A stretch of DNA of 10,940 bases from Nanosynbacter sp. GTDB taxonomy: Bacteria; Patescibacteriota; Saccharimonadia; Saccharimonadales; Saccharimonadaceae. Location: NCBI GenBank assembly GCA_015257705.1, contig JABZJR010000017.1, forward strand, positions 1 to 10,940, read 5' to 3'. Shown in pieces: positions 7,452 to 10,940 of the stretch (the stretch's first letter is position 1; every line of letters begins with the position of its first letter). The notes under the pieces are model-generated. The model was given only the letters and a program-made list of their open reading frames with translations, made no database searches and was not told where the DNA came from. A program made the position numbers and the translations under genes.

Positions 7452-8141
7452 TTTACTTCCACACATTTTTCCAGAATTCCCGACATCGCGCTTTTTTCAG
7501 CTTCCGTTACCCACAAGCGATATCTGCGTTTCACAGCCACTTGTCGCGCAATATATTGGCACCTAAAAGGCTTATTGCTCGGTAGCCAAGTCGCCGCATC
7601 GCCATCACCTTTGGCTTGGTTCGCTGGACCATCAACCGCTAATAAATTTAACGGATCATTCGCTAATTTCTCTCGCTCCTCTGGAGAAATTTGCTGCGCG
7701 CCCTTTTGCCAAGCATCACTCAAAGCCACGACGTGATCAATCTGAACCTTAGAACTAGTTTTTTCGCCGCGCTGAAATTGGATTGTTTGACCAGTGTACG
7801 GATCATTCAGCACACCCGACAAAACTCGACATTTTTCATCAATTTTCTCATCCGTCAAATCTCGCGCCAGAATCACTTCTCGTACGGAACAGCCGTTAAT
7901 TTTGCCCCAGCCGTTGCCGAATTGCTTTCTGGAATAGCCAGTCTTTGGCGCACGTCCTTTAACTTCTATTTTTTTCCAATTCCGATTTGGCGTTCGAAGC
8001 ACCAAATAATTCTCGTTGCGTTGAAGTTTGAATTGTCTGAGGTTCGGGTTGTGAAATTCGCGAGGCCCAAACCGCCACGCCAGCCACCAAAATTACCAGC
8101 GCAATCACCACTTGCCGACGTCGTATTTTATTCACCCTCAT
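7448..8141 (-). pseudogene. Secreted/membrane-anchored DUF1524 (HNH, GmrSD_C-like) nuclease, split by a one-base frameshift
   Basis: Two overlapping frames make one protein. The 5' frame (8141 to 7959, 60 codons) has a basic N-terminus and a hydrophobic helix (about residues 10-25), a signal peptide or anchor. It then loses frame after SELEK. The 3' frame (open from at least 8005 to TGA at 7448-7450) carries KGRAPKTGYSR, a Cys-rich region, the catalytic VQIDHVVALSDAW, and NDPLNLLAVDGPANQAKGD. These are typical of small exported HNH/DUF1524 nucleases common in Actinobacteria. Dropping one A from the A7 run at 7969-7975 gives a continuous 230-aa protein through SELEKIEVKGRAP, as expected for the family. 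Four Cys residues fit an extracytoplasmic, disulfide-bonded enzyme. The likely role is degrading external DNA for nucleotides. The cause could be a sequencing indel, a true inactivating mutation, or slippage. It has no SD; see the shared promoter. Confidence 0.83.
7969..7975 (-). other. A7 homopolymer at the nuclease frame junction
   Basis: The - strand reads GG-A7-TAGAAG. In the 5' frame this gives Glu-Lys-Asn-Arg-Ser-stop. With one A fewer it gives Glu-Lys-Ile-Glu-Val-Lys and joins the catalytic frame. A -1 ribosomal shift would hit TAG at once, so only loss of one base (or gain of two) restores the protein. Confidence 0.85.
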
Positions 8142-8147
8142 GACTGT

Positions 8148-8155
8148 ATTATAAT
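8148..8155. promoter_or_regulatory. Symmetric shared -10 element of two divergent, apparently leaderless promoters
   Basis: ATTATAAT is a perfect 8-bp palindrome and contains TATAAT on both strands: 8150-8155 (+) and 8153-8148 (-). Each -10 is followed by exactly 6 nt and then an ATG (8162 on +, 8141 on -), the normal distance to a transcription start. Neither ATG has an SD. -35 matches are poor on both sides: TTTATT at 8127-8132 for +, and TGGAAC at 8176-8171 for -, each with a 17-nt spacer. Confidence 0.7.
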
Positions 8156-8161
8156 TAAACT

Positions 8162-10663
8162 ATGACTAAAGTTCCACGCCTACTCGACACATTCACACCA
8201 AATCATTACAACCTAACTCTCGATTTAACACGCGCCGAGGAAAAAGAATTTTCTGGCACAGTTATCATTTCTGGCGATTCCACCAGCGAATCAATTTCGC
8301 TACATTCCAAAGGCTTAACAATTCAATCAGCCACAATCGACAATCAGCCCGCCGACGTTTCATTTGGTGAGTTTGACGAATTGAGATTATCCCAACCGAA
8401 CCTTGAAAACGGAAACCATACAATTCACATCAATTTTTCTGGAACCGTCACCGACGCAATGCACGGTTTATATCCTTGCTACTTCACTCACGACGGCGTT
8501 AAAAAACAACTTTTCGCAACTCAATTTGAATCACACCACGCCCGCGAAGTTTTCCCTTGTGTTGATGAGCCGGCCGCCAAAGCTGAATACGATTTGACGC
8601 TAATAACTCGCCCAGGGATAACAGTTTTGGGAAATATGCCCGTAAAAAGCGAAGAAGAAAATGGCTATTCTCTCACGACGACATTTGAGAAAACACCACG
8701 AATGAGCAGTTACCTTCTGGCTCTCGTCATCGGCGAATTACACAAAAAAACCGCCCGCACCAAATCTGGCGTCGAAGTCAACGTCTGGGCAACGCCAGCT
8801 CAGAATGAAAATACATTAGATTTTGCGTTAGATATCGCCACTCGATCAATTGATTTTTATGACGAATATTTCGGCGTCAAATATCCATTACCAAAATCCG
8901 ACCACGTCGCTCTTCCCGACTTTTCCTCTGGCGCCATGGAAAACTGGGGATTGATTACTTACCGCGAAAGTTGTTTACTGGCAGACCCTGAGTTGACGTC
9001 GGAATCATCCAGGCGCTTCATTGCCACGGTTATCGCGCACGAACTTAGCCATCAATGGTTTGGCAATTTGGTTACCATGCAGTGGTGGAATGACTTGTGG
9101 CTCAACGAAAGCTTCGCCAATATGATGGAATATGTAGCAATTGACGCGCTTCAGCCGGATTGGCATATGTGGGAAGATTTTGCCACGAATGAAGTAACGG
9201 CCGCACTCAGACGCGACAGCTTGGATGGCGTTCAATCAGTTCAAGCCGACGTCAATCACCCAGACGAAATCAGTACTTTGTTCGACCCAGCAATCGTTTA
9301 CGCCAAGGGTGGACGGCTGCTTGTTATGGTTAGAAAACTTATCGGCGAAGAGGCGTTTCGCGCTGGACTTAAATCATATTTTGAAAAATTCGCGTATAAA
9401 AACACCGTCGGAAATGATTTATGGCAAGAATTGGAGTCAGCGAGCGGTCAGCCAATCGTCAATCTAATGAACACTTGGATTTCCCAACCCGGCCTTCCTG
9501 TCGTATCAGTTTCAAACAGTCACGACGCGGCGATTTTAAGTCAGGAACGATTCTTCATCGGCAAGCACCAACCATCTGACGCGTTATGGCCGATTCCGTT
9601 ATTCGCAAACCAACCGCTTGACGTAAAAATCTTGGATCAAAAAGAAACCACCGTTTCCATTGAAAAGCCATTACAATTAAACTGCGGCTTAAGCGCCCAC
9701 TTCGTCACCAAATATGACGAATCCACTCGCGAATATTTATTGAAGAACATTACAGAATTGCCAACCTTGGATAAGATTTGTATCTTACAAGACGCGACAA
9801 TACTTGCCCGCGCTGGATTTGAAAACTCGGCGTCACTACTTCCATTGGCATTGTCGCTAAAAACCGAAACCAACGAAAAAGTCTTCAGTATGGCGGCTGG
9901 AGCTTTGACGGAACTGCGAAAATTCGTTGACGATAATGACGTTGCCAGAGATTCATTAAAGCGAATTTCTGGAGAATTTGCGCGCGCCACATTTAAGGAA
10001 TTGGGCTGGGATGAAAAAGATGGAGAATCGGACGACGACCGCGAACGACGCACTACGGCTTTGAGTTTGATGATATATAGCGAAGATAAAGAAGTTTTGA
10101 ATGAGGCGAAAACGCGTTTTGATAATAATAAACTGGAAGACTTACCGACAGAAATTCGAGCTTTAATTATCAGTGCAAACGTGAGGAATTTCGAGACGCC
10201 AGAGATGATTGAAAATCTCTTTGCCACATATAAAAACACGCCGTCGAATGACCTGCAGAATGATATTGCAATTGGACTAACTTCCACCAAAAACCCTGAA
10301 ACAGCAGAAAAAATTCTTGCCAACATTAAAGATTCCAATGTTATCCGCCCGCAAGACGCCAGCCGTTGGTTCGTGTATTTGATTCGGACCAGAGAAAGCC
10401 GCCAGATTGCTTGGAATTGGCTAAAGGAGAACTGGGCGTGGGTCGAAGATACGTTTGGCGAAGATAAAAGTTACGACGATTTCATTCGCTATGCAGCTAC
10501 GGCGTTACTAACACCTAATGAACTTGACGATTTCCGACAATTCTTTGAATCGATGATGGATATTCCAGCCCTCACCAGAACGATTAAGCTGGGAATTACC
10601 GAAATATCCGCGCGAGTTGAGCTGATTAAACGAGACAAAGAGGCGGTTATTTCCGCGTTGTAA
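8162..10663 (+). CDS. pepN: M1 family zinc aminopeptidase (PepN-like)
   Basis: The 833-aa protein is complete, with no signal peptide or membrane helix, so it is probably cytoplasmic. It removes N-terminal amino acids from peptides, finishing degradation begun by proteases such as ClpCP. The N-terminal beta domain (about 5-200) contains the typical HHAREVFPCVDEPA segment (125-138). The catalytic domain has the exopeptidase motif GAMEN at 257-261, zinc ligands H293 and H297 in HELSHQWF, the third ligand E316 in NESFAN, and the transition-state tyrosine Y380 in VYAKGG. The rest (about 445-833) is the beta-sandwich plus the ERAP1-like helical C-terminal domain. All catalytic residues are present and the length is normal for the PepN/tricorn-interacting-factor type. 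The ATG at 8162 gives the usual N-terminus but has no SD; it sits at the expected transcription start of the divergent promoter, so a leaderless mRNA is inferred. Confidence 0.95.
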   Translation: MTKVPRLLDTFTPNHYNLTLDLTRAEEKEFSGTVIISGDSTSESISLHSKGLTIQSATIDNQPADVSFGEFDELRLSQPNLENGNHTIHINFSGTVTDAMHGLYPCYFTHDGVKKQLFATQFESHHAREVFPCVDEPAAKAEYDLTLITRPGITVLGNMPVKSEEENGYSLTTTFEKTPRMSSYLLALVIGELHKKTARTKSGVEVNVWATPAQNENTLDFALDIATRSIDFYDEYFGVKYPLPKSDHVALPDFSSGAMENWGLITYRESCLLADPELTSESSRRFIATVIAHELSHQWFGNLVTMQWWNDLWLNESFANMMEYVAIDALQPDWHMWEDFATNEVTAALRRDSLDGVQSVQADVNHPDEISTLFDPAIVYAKGGRLLVMVRKLIGEEAFRAGLKSYFEKFAYKNTVGNDLWQELESASGQPIVNLMNTWISQPGLPVVSVSNSHDAAILSQERFFIGKHQPSDALWPIPLFANQPLDVKILDQKETTVSIEKPLQLNCGLSAHFVTKYDESTREYLLKNITELPTLDKICILQDATILARAGFENSASLLPLALSLKTETNEKVFSMAAGALTELRKFVDDNDVARDSLKRISGEFARATFKELGWDEKDGESDDDRERRTTALSLMIYSEDKEVLNEAKTRFDNNKLEDLPTEIRALIISANVRNFETPEMIENLFATYKNTPSNDLQNDIAIGLTSTKNPETAEKILANIKDSNVIRPQDASRWFVYLIRTRESRQIAWNWLKENWAWVEDTFGEDKSYDDFIRYAATALLTPNELDDFRQFFESMMDIPALTRTIKLGITEISARVELIKRDKEAVISAL

Positions 10664-10704
10664 ATAATTTGGTCGCATTATTTTACGGTTTTTGACAAAT
10701 TCTA

Positions 10705-10733
10705 TTGACTTTTTTGCACAAGTGTGGTATAAA
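10705..10733 (+). promoter_or_regulatory. Strong extended -10 promoter for the right-edge gene
   Basis: TTGACT at 10705-10710, a 17-nt spacer, and TATAAA at 10728-10733 preceded by TGG (extended -10 TGn). The predicted start is near 10740. It would drive a leader of about 180 nt and the gene beginning at 10923. Confidence 0.8.
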
Positions 10734-10739
10734 TTAACA

Positions 10740-10922
10740 CAGCTTTTGTTGACGAGTTGAGATTTAATCCTTGTCCGAAAGCGAACCTTGACAAGGTAGT
10801 CGTTGCGGGATGAGTTTCTATTTCTTTTTTTAAAAAAATATCAAAAAGAGATAGGATCTCATCCTGCACTGAAGAAAAGTGCTTTACTACAACTGAGTGG
10901 GGATGAGAAGAAAGAAAGAGTA
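10740..10922 (+). promoter_or_regulatory. Long structured 5' leader, candidate cis-regulatory RNA
   Basis: Several paired elements follow the promoter. An outer helix is TGACGA (10750-10755) with TCGTTG (10800-10805), including two wobble pairs. Inside it CCTTGTC (10769-10775) pairs perfectly with GACAAGG (10790-10796). Next is a long hairpin: GGATGAG (10808-10814) with CTCATCC (10858-10864), continued by a 12-bp stem (10818-10829 with 10843-10854, one G-U). Then comes GCACT/AGTGC (10866-10870 and 10878-10882). A second GGGATGAG (10900-10907), just before the start codon, could compete for CTCATCC. I see no T-box, tmRNA, RNase P or SRP signature and cannot name a known riboswitch or ribosomal leader class. 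Confidence 0.55.
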
Positions 10923-10940
10923 ATGGAACTCACAAAAGAG
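10923..10940 (+). CDS. Start of a gene leaving the window (5' six codons)
   Basis: The ATG at 10923-10925 begins a frame reading MELTKE to the window end. It is preceded by a purine-rich stretch (GAAGAAAGAAAGAG) that is only a weak SD. Its position downstream of a strong promoter and structured leader suggests a real gene, but six codons are too few to identify a product. Confidence 0.35.

Noticed and set aside
7691..8143. Open frames on the strand opposite the nuclease gene, and similar antisense frames across nusA, clpC, radA and pepN
   Set aside because: They lack SD sites and recognisable domains, have Arg/Pro/Thr-biased composition typical of reverse-strand frames, and lie over well-supported genes.
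10662..10683. AAATAAT/ATTATTT inverted repeat after the aminopeptidase stop
   Set aside because: It is seven pairs of A and T only, with no clean T-run afterwards, so it is too weak to call a terminator with confidence.
1..10940. CRISPR arrays, tRNA or rRNA genes, insertion sequences, attachment sites
   Set aside because: No regularly spaced repeats, tRNA-like TTCGA arms with CCA ends, rRNA-like segments, transposase genes or terminal inverted repeats were recognised.

Overview
The window is most likely chromosomal DNA of a Saccharibacteria (TM7)-type Patescibacteria member. This rests on gene content, on small compact proteins, and on a moderately AT-rich sequence. It also rests on the standard bacterial code: the long genes carry no in-frame TGA, and TGA ends the nuclease gene, which argues against the UGA=Gly lineages Gracilibacteria and Absconditabacteria. 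The lineage call is inference; the gene identities are much firmer.

Layout. At the left edge (1-576, + strand) is the C-terminal end of a protein resembling a class A penicillin-binding protein with an Ig-like tail. Its intrinsic terminator lies inside the end of the convergent neighbour. From about 7451 down to 582 on the - strand runs a tight five-gene cluster: nusA, clpC, a membrane-anchored HExxH protein of unknown function, radA, and a PIN/TRAM protein of the YacL type. Junctions are 40 nt, a 17-nt overlap, a one-base TAATG overlap, and 11 nt, so one transcript from a strong consensus promoter at 7423-7451 is likely. A GC-rich hairpin followed by T5 sits in the nusA leader. The clpC-radA-yacL order recalls the Firmicutes clpC-radA-disA-yacL block, but disA is absent and an uncharacterised zincin-like gene is inserted.

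Upstream of nusA on the same strand is a secreted or membrane-anchored DUF1524 (HNH/GmrSD_C-like) nuclease. Its signal-anchor and catalytic parts lie in two frames, and removing one A from an A7 run joins them exactly. Divergent from it on + is a complete cytoplasmic M1 aminopeptidase (8162-10663). The two genes share one perfectly palindromic -10 box (ATTATAAT, 8148-8155). Both ATGs sit at the expected +1 positions with no Shine-Dalgarno, so both mRNAs look leaderless, whereas the other genes have clear SD sites.

The right end (10664-10940) has a strong extended -10 promoter, a roughly 180-nt structured leader with two copies of GGGATGAG able to compete for one CTCATCC, and the first codons of a gene that leaves the window.

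Themes: protein quality control (ClpC, M1 peptidase, putative zincin), recombination and repair (RadA), transcription (NusA), envelope growth (PBP), and nucleotide scavenging or DNA uptake (secreted nuclease). The most notable items are the A7 frameshift, the symmetric leaderless promoter pair, and the alternately pairing leader at the right edge.
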